DNA from: Bradyrhizobium sp. BRP22
Lineage (GTDB): Bacteria > Pseudomonadota > Alphaproteobacteria > Rhizobiales > Xanthobacteraceae
Reading direction: 5' to 3'
DNA length: 64,000 bases
Assembly: GCF_020194175.1 (NCBI RefSeq)
Contig: NZ_JADYVX010000009.1
Location: forward strand, 62,001 to 126,000
Shown: piece after piece, positions 35,773 to 43,232 of the stretch
Layout of the letters: each line of letters opens with the position of its first letter
How positions within the stretch are numbered: the first letter of the stretch is position 1
Program-made: the position numbers and the translations under genes
The notes under the pieces: model-generated
The model's input: only the letters and a program-made list of their open reading frames with translations
Database searches by the model: none
What the model was told of the DNA's origin: nothing

Positions 35773-36965
35773 TGCGCGGCGCCTGAGAAGTCGCGCGGCA
35801 GGCGGTTTTCCGCGACGCGCACGTTGCGGATGCCGGCCGGCGTGTTGCGGCTGCGACCCACAAAGCGCGGAACGCCTGCCGTCAACACGGCTGATACCGC
35901 GGGAACGTCGCCGTTGCGCAATGCCGACAACGCATCGTCCTGCGAGCCACCGGCGCAGGCATCGATCAGGAGCACGTCGGCTTCCTTGCCGGGTTGCAGC
36001 AGGCCGGTGTTCAGCCGATAGAGGCGCGCATTGTTGCCGGTCGCCGCGGCGATCGCCTGTTCCGGCGGCATGCCGCCGAGACTGGCGAGATGGCTGATCG
36101 TGTAGAACATGCCGAGCGGCATGATGCCGCTTCCGGTCGGCGTATCGGTCGCGATCAACAGCCGCTCCGGCTGTCCCGCTTCGTCGAGCAGTTTTGCCGT
36201 CAGCAGTGCGGTGCGCAGATTGCCCGCGGTGCAAAGCTGCAGGGCAATGCTGCTCTCATTGACCAGTCGGGCAAATCCCGCCTCCGGCATCGCCACCGGA
36301 CCGCCATTGACGTGAAAGGACACCGTCGGATTGGATGCCAGCACATGCTCGGCCCAGATGCCTGACGAGCCGGGGATCGACGAGCCACCGGTGTGCATGG
36401 TGGTCACCATGCCCAACCGTCGCGCCGCCAGCATCAACGGCGCATAATCGAAGGGCGTTGCGAAGGCGCCGAACCCCGCCTTGGCGAGCCAGATCCCGGC
36501 GCGCGCGAGATCCTCGAGGTCAGCTTCGGTGAGGCCGGGCTCCAGAATGACCGAACCGGCGTGAACCCGCACGCCGCCGGGGCGATAGTCCAGGAAGCAG
36601 GCCCGCGCCGCCAGCGCCAGCGCCTTGACGCCGGCCGCATCCTTCGGCCGGCCCGGCACATGCACTTCCGATGCGGTGATCGCCGTCGTCGTGCCGCCGT
36701 GCAGATAGCTCTCGAGATAGCCGACGACGCGCTGCCGCGGGGTGTAGTCGCCGAACGTGATGTGCACGTGGCTGTCGATCAGCCCGGGCACCGCCGTCGT
36801 TCCCGCGGCGTCGATCACCACATCGCAAGCTGCGACCGCGTCAGCGGAAAGCGTTCCGATCTCGACGATCATGCCATCGTTGATCAGGATGCCATCGCCC
36901 TTGGCGAAGGGCATGGCGAGGTCGCCTGTCACGATGGTGCCGATGTTGACGATCGCGGTGTGCAT
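35769..36965 (-). CDS. Enamidase-like amidohydrolase
   Basis: A 398-residue metal-dependent amidohydrolase. The HVH pair is at residues 66 and 68, with His 191 (MHTGGSSIPGSS), His 218 (HVNGGP) and Asp 274 (ATDTPTGSGIMPLG) as further metal/catalytic ligands, and Lys 162 near the expected bridging position. Blocks such as GGTTT, HVPGRPKDAAG and SRNTPAG closely recall the enamidase of anaerobic nicotinate degradation in Eubacterium barkeri, which opens an enamide ring to an aldehyde acid plus ammonia. This comparison is from memory. The ATG at 36965 is chosen because upstream codons translate a palindromic repeat. It is second in a minus-strand pair with the PF06684 gene. Confidence 0.8.
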   Translation of the reverse strand: MHTAIVNIGTIVTGDLAMPFAKGDGILINDGMIVEIGTLSADAVAACDVVIDAAGTTAVPGLIDSHVHITFGDYTPRQRVVGYLESYLHGGTTTAITASEVHVPGRPKDAAGVKALALAARACFLDYRPGGVRVHAGSVILEPGLTEADLEDLARAGIWLAKAGFGAFATPFDYAPLMLAARRLGMVTTMHTGGSSIPGSSGIWAEHVLASNPTVSFHVNGGPVAMPEAGFARLVNESSIALQLCTAGNLRTALLTAKLLDEAGQPERLLIATDTPTGSGIMPLGMFYTISHLASLGGMPPEQAIAAATGNNARLYRLNTGLLQPGKEADVLLIDACAGGSQDDALSALRNGDVPAVSAVLTAGVPRFVGRSRNTPAGIRNVRVAENRLPRDFSGAAH

Positions 36966-36985
36966 GGGGTGGATCCGTGTCGCTG

Positions 36986-37086
36986 GAGCATGATCCGGAA
37001 AAGTGGAGACCGGTTTTTCCGAAAAGATCATGCTCAAACAAGAGATGAGATCATGATCCGATTCCATCCAATCGGATCATGATCTC
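36986..37086. repeat. Rhizobiales-type palindromic repeat, copy 1
   Basis: This ~100 bp element is made of two inverted repeats. The first is GAGCATGATC ... GATCATGCTC (36986-36995 with 37026-37035). The second is a perfect 17-bp stem (37047-37063 with 37070-37086) around a 6-base loop. It fills the gap between the PF06684 and amidohydrolase genes. A close copy in the same orientation lies at 41659-41758. Confidence 0.8.
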
Positions 37087-37088
37087 GG

Positions 37089-37670
37089 CTAGTGCAGGCC
37101 GTCCTCGCCGACGACGGCGTCGGCAGACAGGCCTCCAACGCGCGCGTTGAGGCGACCGCGATTGGCGAGGCAGACGATCAGCGCGATTTCGTCAGCGGCC
37201 GGTGCATCCGGCGGCAGCGTCACCGAGACGCCGTCGTAATGCGAGCGGACGTAAAGCGCGTCCTTGTGGGCCAGCGGAACGTCGATCAGGCACCCCGGCG
37301 CTGCGAGTTTCGTGAAGGAGGGGATCCAGGCCTTGGCGCCGCCGACGGCCTCCCGCAGCGGCGTTGCAAAGGTCGTGGTCAGCAAGGCGTTGGCATGCTC
37401 GAGCTCGCCGCCGAGGCCGACGACGCCGCCCTTGCCATAGCTTTCAGCCTTGTGCGGCCCTAGCGCCTCAATTGCCAGCTTGGCCAGCACTGCCCCGATC
37501 TCCACGCTCGCAGCGATTCCCTCGGACAGGTCCTCGACGTAGCGGCCGGCATAGGGGTTCTGGATGATCGCGACCGCGGCAACGCGGCGCAGCGGGCTGG
37601 CGTGGCGCCGGCCGGCCTCGACCTCCTTGTGATCGGTGAAACAGAGCAGGCGCCTGACGTCGAGTTTCAT
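37089..37670 (-). CDS. PF06684 (DUF1185, AA_synth) family protein
   Basis: A 193-residue protein matching the family called amino acid synthesis (AA_synth, formerly DUF1185). It opens with DVRRLLCFTDHKEVEAGRR and has the AVAIIQNPYAGRYVEDLSEG block at about 31-50 and a GKGGVVGLGGELEHANALL block at about 79-97. Known structures of the family have a chorismate-mutase-like fold, but no reaction is established. It lies upstream of the enamidase-like gene on the same strand, separated only by a palindromic repeat, so the two probably work together. A near-match of the MarR palindrome (37733-37751) lies 63 bp ahead of its start. Confidence 0.8.
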   Translation of the reverse strand: MKLDVRRLLCFTDHKEVEAGRRHASPLRRVAAVAIIQNPYAGRYVEDLSEGIAASVEIGAVLAKLAIEALGPHKAESYGKGGVVGLGGELEHANALLTTTFATPLREAVGGAKAWIPSFTKLAAPGCLIDVPLAHKDALYVRSHYDGVSVTLPPDAPAADEIALIVCLANRGRLNARVGGLSADAVVGEDGLH

Positions 37671-37732
37671 TTGGATGAGTCTCTCTTAAAACAGCTGCCG
37701 CAAATCCTGCCGCATCAGATATATTTGGGCAA

Positions 37733-37751
37733 TAGCTTAGTTGCGAAGCGA
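37733..37751. promoter_or_regulatory. Candidate MarR operator D (TAGCT-N9-AGCGA)
   Basis: This 19-bp element has one mismatch in the right arm. It lies upstream of the minus-strand PF06684/enamidase pair, next to an AT-rich TATATC block (on the minus strand) that could be its -10 element. Confidence 0.42.
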
Positions 37752-37877
37752 GAGCGTGCCGCGCGGACACCAACACGAGATGGATGGCGTGAAGCGCGAG
37801 GGCGGCGCGCACATATCGTCCGACGCAAGCGCAAGCAAGCTTGCGGTGCATTGCCGCAAAGATCGGCAGCGGCTTGC

Positions 37878-37905
37878 TTGACAGAGGTCTTTTTACCTCG
37901 ATAAT
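37878..37905 (+). promoter_or_regulatory. Strong sigma-70-like promoter of the reductase/hpaB operon
   Basis: TTGACA (37878-37883) and GATAAT (37900-37905) are 16 bp apart, close to consensus. The MarR palindrome begins 1 bp after the -10 element. Transcription would start only about 15-20 bp before the first in-frame ATG. Confidence 0.6.
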
Positions 37906-37906
37906 A

Positions 37907-37925
37907 TAGCTTTGTTATAAAGCTA
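37907..37925. promoter_or_regulatory. Candidate MarR operator B (TAGCT-N9-AGCTA)
   Basis: TAGCTTTGTTATAAAGCTA has perfect outer arms, and the symmetry extends two bases further in (TAGCTTT/AAAGCTA). It sits directly behind the -10 box and over the likely transcription start of the flavin reductase operon. Confidence 0.62.
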
Positions 37926-37928
37926 ATT

Positions 37929-38477
37929 ATGGATCTGCGACTCCTGATGACGGCGACCTCGGATCTCGATGCGCGTGCCTTCCGCCGGGCGCTGGGGCAG
38001 TTCGCCACCGGGGTTGCCGTGATCACCGCGCAGGCCGCGGACGGAAGCGCGATCGGGCTGACCATGAGCTCGTTCAATTCCGTCTCGGTCGATCCTCCGC
38101 TGATCCTGTTCTCGATCGACCGCAAGGCATTCAGCCTGGCCGCAATGACGGAGGCCAAGGGCTATGCGGTGAACATCCTGGGTCACGATCAGGAACATCT
38201 GTCGAACCAGTTCGCCCGGGCGCTCGGCGACAAATGGACCGCCGTGGAGCACACGATCGGCCATATGCAGGCGCCGCTGATTGCCGGCGCGCTGGCGCAT
38301 TTCGAATGCGCGCCCTATGCGCAGTATGACGGAGGTGACCACGTGATCTTCGTCGGGAGGGTCGTGCGGTTTTCCGCCCATCCTCCCAAAGAACCGCTTA
38401 TATTCTTTCGCGGGGCCTATCGCAGCCTTGCCGGAACCGAAAGCAGCCCGGAATGGCCGCTGCCGATGCACTACTAA
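37929..38477 (+). CDS. Flavin reductase (HpaC-like) of a two-component monooxygenase
   Basis: A 182-residue flavin reductase-like protein that makes reduced flavin from NAD(P)H for a partner oxygenase. Family blocks are FRRALGQFATGVAVITAQ (about 17-34), GLTMSSFNSVSVDPPLILFSI (about 45-65) and FFRGAYRSL near the C-terminus. The start is the ATG at 37929 or, more plausibly given the promoter position, the ATG at 37947; neither has a clear ribosome site. It lies 27 bp ahead of the second HpaB-type gene and is the natural partner for both HpaB copies. Confidence 0.85.
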   Translation: MDLRLLMTATSDLDARAFRRALGQFATGVAVITAQAADGSAIGLTMSSFNSVSVDPPLILFSIDRKAFSLAAMTEAKGYAVNILGHDQEHLSNQFARALGDKWTAVEHTIGHMQAPLIAGALAHFECAPYAQYDGGDHVIFVGRVVRFSAHPPKEPLIFFRGAYRSLAGTESSPEWPLPMHY

Positions 38478-38504
38478 ATCCATCCACGGGATCTCGAGGC
38501 CTTC

Positions 38505-40004
38505 ATGATCAAGACTGGCGCCCAGCACATTGCGAGCCTACGCGACGGACGAGAGGTTTATCTCGACGGCGAATTGGTGACGGATGTCACCACCCACCCG
38601 GCGTTCCGCGGCGCGGTGGCTTCGGTCGGTCGGATGTTCGACTTCCAGAGCGCGCCGGAAAATCGCGATCTGATGACGTTCGAGACCGACACCGGCACGC
38701 GCGCCAACCGCATCTGGGAATTGCCCGGCAGCTATGAGGCGCTGGTCAGGCGCCGCCGCGGCCTGGAAGCCTGGACCGAGTTGCATGCCGGCTTCATGGG
38801 TCGCTCGCCCGACCATGTGGCCTCGTGCATCGCCGGCATGTATATGGGGCTCGAGGTCTTCGAGGCTTATGACAAGGAGCGCGCCAAGGCGCTTGCGGAT
38901 TATTACCGCTACGCGCGCGACAACGATCTCTATCTGACTTACGTCATCATCAATCCACAGGCGGACCGCTCGAAGAGCGCCGCCGGACAGGCCGATCCAT
39001 ACCTGACCGCGGGCGTCGTGTCGCGCGACGCCGACGGCATCACCGTGCGCGGCGCCAAGATGCTGGCGACCGGCGGAATCATGGCCAATGAGGTGTTCGT
39101 CACCTGCATCCAGCCGCTGCAGCCCGGCGATGAGAAATACGCGCTCTCGTTTGCGATCCCGATGAACGCCAAGGGGCTGAAGATCCTTTCGCGCAAATCC
39201 TACGAGGCTGCGGCCGGCGCGGTGTTCGACAATCCGCTCTCCAGCCGCTTCGATGAGAACGACGCGGTTCTGTATTTCGACGACGTCAAGGTGCCCTGGA
39301 ACAGGGTGTTCATCGTCGAGGACATCGCGATGTGTCAGAAGCAGTTCCACGTCACGCCGGCGCACGTCTATCAGAACTACCAGGCCATGATCCGGCTCTC
39401 GATCAAGCTGCGGTTCCTGGCGGGGATCGCGCACCGCATCGCGGAGACCAACGGCATCATCGGCTTCCCGCAGGTGAAGGAGACGCTCGGCCAGCTCGCC
39501 GCCGAAGTCAGCATGGTGGAAGCGTTCATGGTCGCGATGGAGACCAAGGGCCAGCAGCGCGGCCCCTATTTCGTGCCGGATCGGCAGATGCTCTACGGGG
39601 CGCAGACCATGACGCAGCAGCTCTATGCCAAGATCATCAACGCGCTGCGCGAACTTGCCGGCGGCGGCATGATCATGCTGCCGTCCTCGGTGAAGGATTT
39701 CGACAATCCGGATCTGGCCAGATTGATCGGCAGGACCCAGCAATCGCCGGCGGCAAACGCGGTGGACAAGGTGAAATTCTACAAGCTCGCCTGGGATGCG
39801 GTCGGATCGGAATTCGCCTCGCGGCATGCGCAGTATGAAATGTTCTATGCCGGTGCGACCTTCGTCACCAAGGGGCACGCCTTCCGCACCTATGACTGGC
39901 AGAAATCGGCGGCGTTGCTCGACAAGATGCTGTCGAGCTACGATCTGACCGATGAATTGACCAATGGCCAAAAACCGGCTTCATCGTCCCGGGCCGTTGC
40001 CTAA
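38505..40004 (+). CDS. HpaB-family FADH2-dependent aromatic monooxygenase, copy 2
   Basis: A 499-residue oxygenase of the same family as the gene at 34270, with matching blocks throughout: GAQHIASLRDGREVYLDGE at the start, GRSPDHVASCIAGM near 101-114, VRGAKMLATGGIMANEVFV and the GSEFASRHAQYEMFYAGATF end. By eye the two are roughly half identical, so they are paralogues with different roles, not a recent duplication. The ATG at 38505 follows a CGAGG site. It is second in the operon with flavin reductase, cupin, UbiX and a DUF2390 protein. Confidence 0.87.
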   Translation: MIKTGAQHIASLRDGREVYLDGELVTDVTTHPAFRGAVASVGRMFDFQSAPENRDLMTFETDTGTRANRIWELPGSYEALVRRRRGLEAWTELHAGFMGRSPDHVASCIAGMYMGLEVFEAYDKERAKALADYYRYARDNDLYLTYVIINPQADRSKSAAGQADPYLTAGVVSRDADGITVRGAKMLATGGIMANEVFVTCIQPLQPGDEKYALSFAIPMNAKGLKILSRKSYEAAAGAVFDNPLSSRFDENDAVLYFDDVKVPWNRVFIVEDIAMCQKQFHVTPAHVYQNYQAMIRLSIKLRFLAGIAHRIAETNGIIGFPQVKETLGQLAAEVSMVEAFMVAMETKGQQRGPYFVPDRQMLYGAQTMTQQLYAKIINALRELAGGGMIMLPSSVKDFDNPDLARLIGRTQQSPAANAVDKVKFYKLAWDAVGSEFASRHAQYEMFYAGATFVTKGHAFRTYDWQKSAALLDKMLSSYDLTDELTNGQKPASSSRAVA

Positions 40005-40022
40005 ACTTCAGGAAAGTCGAAA

Positions 40023-40403
40023 ATGGCAATCAACAAGCTTCACGACGAGTTTCGCGCTATCGATATGTCCAGCGGGTGGGAGACGCCGCCGGGCTATCCG
40101 GCCGGGATCCAGCAGAAAATCCTCTCAGGCGCGCTCGATGAAGTGAACAAGCGCGGCAGCCGCACCCGGCTGCTTCGCTTCGAGCCGGGCGTCTACACGA
40201 CCAAGCCGTTCGTGCACGAATATTGGGAAGAGGTCTTCCTGTTTTCGGGCGACCTGATCGTCGGCAATGACGAGCAGGGCAATGGCGGCGAGTCGTTCAA
40301 GCCGAATACCTATGCCTGCCGTCCGCCGGGCGTCTATCATGGACCGTTCAAGTCGGTGACCGGCTGCCTTCTGATGGAGATCCACTATTTCGATCCGGCC
40401 TGA
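40023..40403 (+). CDS. Small cupin-domain protein
   Basis: A 126-residue single-domain cupin. Likely metal ligands are His 65 and Glu 70 in VHEYWEEVFLFSG (motif 1) and His 106 in PPGVYHGPF (motif 2). Stand-alone cupins in aromatic-degradation clusters can be ring-cleaving dioxygenases, isomerases or ligand-binding helpers, and sequence alone does not decide between these. It starts 19 bp after the second HpaB gene with an AGGAAAG site and ends just before ubiX, so it belongs to the operon. Confidence 0.8.
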   Translation: MAINKLHDEFRAIDMSSGWETPPGYPAGIQQKILSGALDEVNKRGSRTRLLRFEPGVYTTKPFVHEYWEEVFLFSGDLIVGNDEQGNGGESFKPNTYACRPPGVYHGPFKSVTGCLLMEIHYFDPA

Positions 40404-40419
40404 GGGCGAGCCGAGGCGT

Positions 40420-40998
40420 CTGATCGTCGGCATTACCGGAGCATCCGGCGCCATCTATGGCGTCCGGCTGCTGCGGCTGTTGAAGTCGGCGCCGATCGAG
40501 ACTCATCTGGTGATGAGCCGCTCGGCAAAGATCACGCTGACCCAGGAACTCGATGTCAAGGTCTCTGATGTGATGGCCTTGGCGGATGTCGTCCATCAGG
40601 TCGATAATATCGGCGCCTCGATATCGAGCGGCTCGTTCAAGACGCTCGGAATGGTGATCGCGCCGTGTTCGGTGCGCAGCCTTGCCGAGATCGCCAGCGG
40701 CGTCACGTCATCGCTGGTGACCCGCGCAGCCGACGTGGTGTTGAAAGAACGGCGCCGGCTCGTGTTGATGGTGCGCGAGGCGCCGCTGCATCTCGGGCAT
40801 CTCAGATCGATGGCGGCTGCGACCGAAATCGGCGCCATCGTCTACCCGCCGGTACCGGCGTTCTACGCACGGCCGGAAAGCCTCGAGCAAATGGTCGATC
40901 ATACGCTCGGCCGCGTCCTCGACCTCTTCGATATCTCGACCGATGTGGTCAGCCGTTGGCAGGGGCTGGCGCCGGCCGATGCGAAAGAATCGCGTTGA
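40420..40998 (+). CDS. ubiX: UbiX-like flavin prenyltransferase with non-standard start codon
   Basis: UbiX attaches a dimethylallyl group to FMN to make prenyl-FMN, the cofactor of UbiD decarboxylases. The flavin-binding GITGASGAIYGVRLL segment, CSVRSLAEIASG, REAPLHLGHLRSM and PPVPAFYARPESLEQMVD blocks are all present. The conserved N-terminus continues upstream of the first TTG (40480) with no in-frame ATG, GTG or TTG back to a stop at 40372. The coordinates assume a CTG at 40420 (LIVGITGASG), giving 192 residues; ATT at 40387 or ATC at 40393 are also possible. A start at 40480 would delete the FMN-binding motif. It follows the cupin closely and is the logical partner of the UbiD gene downstream. 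Confidence 0.82.
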   Translation: MIVGITGASGAIYGVRLLRLLKSAPIETHLVMSRSAKITLTQELDVKVSDVMALADVVHQVDNIGASISSGSFKTLGMVIAPCSVRSLAEIASGVTSSLVTRAADVVLKERRRLVLMVREAPLHLGHLRSMAAATEIGAIVYPPVPAFYARPESLEQMVDHTLGRVLDLFDISTDVVSRWQGLAPADAKESR

Positions 40999-41570
40999 GC
41001 GGCGACGCGCCGGGGCCTGAACGCGGCGCCATGGCCGGCGCGAGCCAGGCGATCGATGCGGAAAGCTGGGCGTTTGCGCTGGAGCTTTATGCCGAGCCCG
41101 GCATCGCCGATGCCTGTCTTCAATTGCAGAACGAATGCGGCGTCGACGTCATGATGTTGTTGATGGCGACGTTCGCCGCCGTCCGCCGTGGGATCGTGTT
41201 GACGCGAACAGATATCGCGGAGATGGATGCGGCTTGCCGCGACTGGCGCGAGCGGATCGTGCGTCCGCTGCGGGCGTTGCGCACGACATTGAAAACGGGG
41301 CCGGCTCCCGCGCCGAACGAGCGCACCGAGAAATTGCGGTCGAGCATCAAGGCGGCTGAATTGTCCGCCGAACGGCTGCAAAACGAAGTGCTGGCGCAAT
41401 GGCTCGCGAAACTGCCGCCGCAGCCGCGTGCAGTGCAGCGTAAGGACATGATCAGCGCATTGCGAGCCGCGATTGATTTCGCGTTGCGGGAGCGCGGCGC
41501 AGAGCCGAGCGCCGCGCAGCTCGCACTGATCGAAACGATGGTCGACAAAGCGCTCGGGATCTCCCGTTAA
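40995..41570 (+). CDS. TIGR02444/DUF2390-family protein
   Basis: A protein of about 191 residues with the block ESWAFALELYAEPGIADACLQLQNECGVDVMMLL typical of the TIGR02444 (DUF2390) family. No function is established. It is largely alpha-helical, with a possible coiled coil in the middle (KLRSSIKAAELSAERLQNEVLAQWL). The TTG at 40995 overlaps the ubiX TGA, the usual sign of coupling, while an ATG at 41031 is the alternative; neither has a strong ribosome site. It is last in the operon. Family members are common conserved genes in proteobacteria, so its place here could be incidental. Confidence 0.6.
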   Translation: MSGDAPGPERGAMAGASQAIDAESWAFALELYAEPGIADACLQLQNECGVDVMMLLMATFAAVRRGIVLTRTDIAEMDAACRDWRERIVRPLRALRTTLKTGPAPAPNERTEKLRSSIKAAELSAERLQNEVLAQWLAKLPPQPRAVQRKDMISALRAAIDFALRERGAEPSAAQLALIETMVDKALGISR

Positions 41571-41614
41571 GCACCACGCGCACTTCTTCACCACATGGTG
41601 CCTAGCAAGCAGGC

Positions 41615-41642
41615 TTGACTAGCTTTATTGCTTAGCTATTCT
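41615..41642 (+). promoter_or_regulatory. Sigma-70-like promoter of the ubiD-tct operon
   Basis: TTGACT (41615-41620) and TATTCT (41637-41642) are 16 bp apart. The MarR palindrome fills the spacer and touches both elements. The start codon is about 118 bp downstream because a palindromic repeat lies in the leader. Confidence 0.55.
41620..41638. promoter_or_regulatory. Candidate MarR operator C (TAGCT-N9-AGCTA)
   Basis: TAGCTTTATTGCTTAGCTA has perfect 5-bp arms and lies exactly between the -35 and -10 elements of the ubiD promoter, a classic repressor position. Confidence 0.62.
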
Positions 41643-41658
41643 TGTTTGGCAATTTTCA

Positions 41659-41758
41659 GAGCGTGATCCGGAAAAGTGGAGACCGGTTTTCCGAAAAGAT
41701 CATGCTCCAACAAAGAAAAGAGATCATGAGCCGATTTCTTCCACTCGGATCATGATCT
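41659..41758. repeat. Rhizobiales-type palindromic repeat, copy 2
   Basis: A ~100 bp element with two inverted repeats: GAGCGTGATC with GATCATGCTC (41659-41668, 41698-41707), then an imperfect stem from 41720 to 41758. It is closely similar to 36986-37086 and in the same orientation. It ends 1 bp before the ubiD ATG, so it forms most of that gene's untranslated leader. Confidence 0.8.
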
Positions 41759-41759
41759 A

Positions 41760-43193
41760 ATGGGATCGATCTTGCAGCCTGAAGTTCTCGATACGCGTTT
41801 CCGTTCGGCGTTGGCCCGTTTGGCGCAGCGTGGCCGCATCCTCACCTTTGAAAAGCCGGTTGATCCGCATCTCGAGCTCGCCGCGATGCTGAAGAAGCAC
41901 GACGGCAAACAGGTGTTGCTGTTTCCGTCGGTGAAGGGCGCGGACGTTCCGGTCGTCGGCAATCTCCTGAGTTCGAAAGAAAACTGTGAAGCCGGCTTCG
42001 GGTTGGACTTCAGGGGCATCCGCGGTCTCGTGCAGCGCGCCCTCGGCAATCCGATGAAGCCGGAGCTCGTGCGCGAGGTTCCTGTTCAGGAAGTGGTGCT
42101 GCGCACCGGCTTCGACATCACGAAGATCATTCCCGCGCTGTTTCATGCGCCTGGCGATGCGGGGCGTTACATCACTGCCGGCATCGTGGTGGTGAAGGAT
42201 CCGGTCACCGGCATCTACAACGCGTCCTATCATCGCCTGCAGTTGCTGGGGCCCGACCGGGTCGCGATCAAGCTCGACTTCGGTCGTCATTTGCGGCTCG
42301 CATTCGAGCGCGCCAAGGAGCAGGGCAGGTCGCTGCCGGTCGCTGTCTGCATCGGCGCCGATCTCGCGCTGCATTTCACCGCGGCAACCATGGGCTCGCA
42401 GATGCCGGAAAGCGCCGACGAGCTCGCCGTCGCGGGCGCACTGGCGGGCCGGCCGCTCACGGTCGGCAAAGCGGTGTCACAGGACATCGTGGTGCCGGCA
42501 GAGAGCGAGTTCGTTCTCGAAGGTGAGATCCTGGCCGACGAGGTGGCGCCCGAGGGACCGTTCGGCGAGTTCGTCGGCTTCGCCGCGCCGGCGGCCGACG
42601 CGCCGGTCCTGAAGATCACCGCGGTCACGCATCGGCTGCGGCCGATCTACCACGTCATCAACGGCTTCGGACGCGAGACCATCATCCTGCGGAAATACGT
42701 TCTGGAGGCGAGCCTCCTGAAAGTGTTGCAGTCGGCGATCCCGATCGTGACTGACGTCGAGATGACGTCGGGCGGCCTGCATCGCTTCCACGCGGTGATC
42801 CAGGTCCACAAGCAGAGCCGGCAGCACAACGGGCTTCAGCGCAACGCCATCCTGGCCGCGTTCGGCGCCTTGAAGGACCTCGATCTCATCACCGCGGTCG
42901 ACCACGACATCGACATCCGCGATCCCATCGATGTGGAATATGCGGTAGCAACGCGGATGGAGGCTTCCAGCGATCTGTTTCTCATCCCGGGTGCGCGCGG
43001 CCACGAATATGTGCGCGTCAGCAAGGAAGGCGTGCGCACCAAGCTCGGCATCGACGCCACGGTGCCGTTCGAGGATCAGGCAAAGTTTCGGCGCGTCGAA
43101 TTCGCGCCGACGTCGGTCGAGCTCAGCGATTTTGCCGCGGGTGAGGCAGTCGCCAGGGGCGCTCTAGGCCTTGCCGGATCGAACATCACCTGA
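41760..43193 (+). CDS. ubiD: UbiD-family prenyl-FMN-dependent (de)carboxylase
   Basis: A 477-residue UbiD-type enzyme that removes or adds CO2 on aromatic, heteroaromatic or unsaturated acids. The cofactor/metal block NASYHRLQ places Asn 154 and Arg 159, and EGPFGE gives Glu 265 and Glu 270. Together these form the Arg-Glu-Glu active site seen in characterised family members. Known relatives act on hydroxybenzoates, pyrrole-2-carboxylate and furan acids; the substrate here is not readable. The ATG at 41760 has no ribosome site because the palindromic repeat ends right before it, yet conserved sequence starts within 20 residues, so the start is probably right. It heads an operon with TctCBA. 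Confidence 0.9.
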   Translation: MGSILQPEVLDTRFRSALARLAQRGRILTFEKPVDPHLELAAMLKKHDGKQVLLFPSVKGADVPVVGNLLSSKENCEAGFGLDFRGIRGLVQRALGNPMKPELVREVPVQEVVLRTGFDITKIIPALFHAPGDAGRYITAGIVVVKDPVTGIYNASYHRLQLLGPDRVAIKLDFGRHLRLAFERAKEQGRSLPVAVCIGADLALHFTAATMGSQMPESADELAVAGALAGRPLTVGKAVSQDIVVPAESEFVLEGEILADEVAPEGPFGEFVGFAAPAADAPVLKITAVTHRLRPIYHVINGFGRETIILRKYVLEASLLKVLQSAIPIVTDVEMTSGGLHRFHAVIQVHKQSRQHNGLQRNAILAAFGALKDLDLITAVDHDIDIRDPIDVEYAVATRMEASSDLFLIPGARGHEYVRVSKEGVRTKLGIDATVPFEDQAKFRRVEFAPTSVELSDFAAGEAVARGALGLAGSNIT

Positions 43194-43232
43194 AGCATTT
43201 TCACTAAGCAGATCACACGGGGGAAACCAAAG

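Noticed and set aside
36966..37067. Thirty-four-residue N-terminal extension of the enamidase-like protein
   Set aside because: These codons translate the palindromic repeat. Conserved protein sequence starts at the ATG at 36965.
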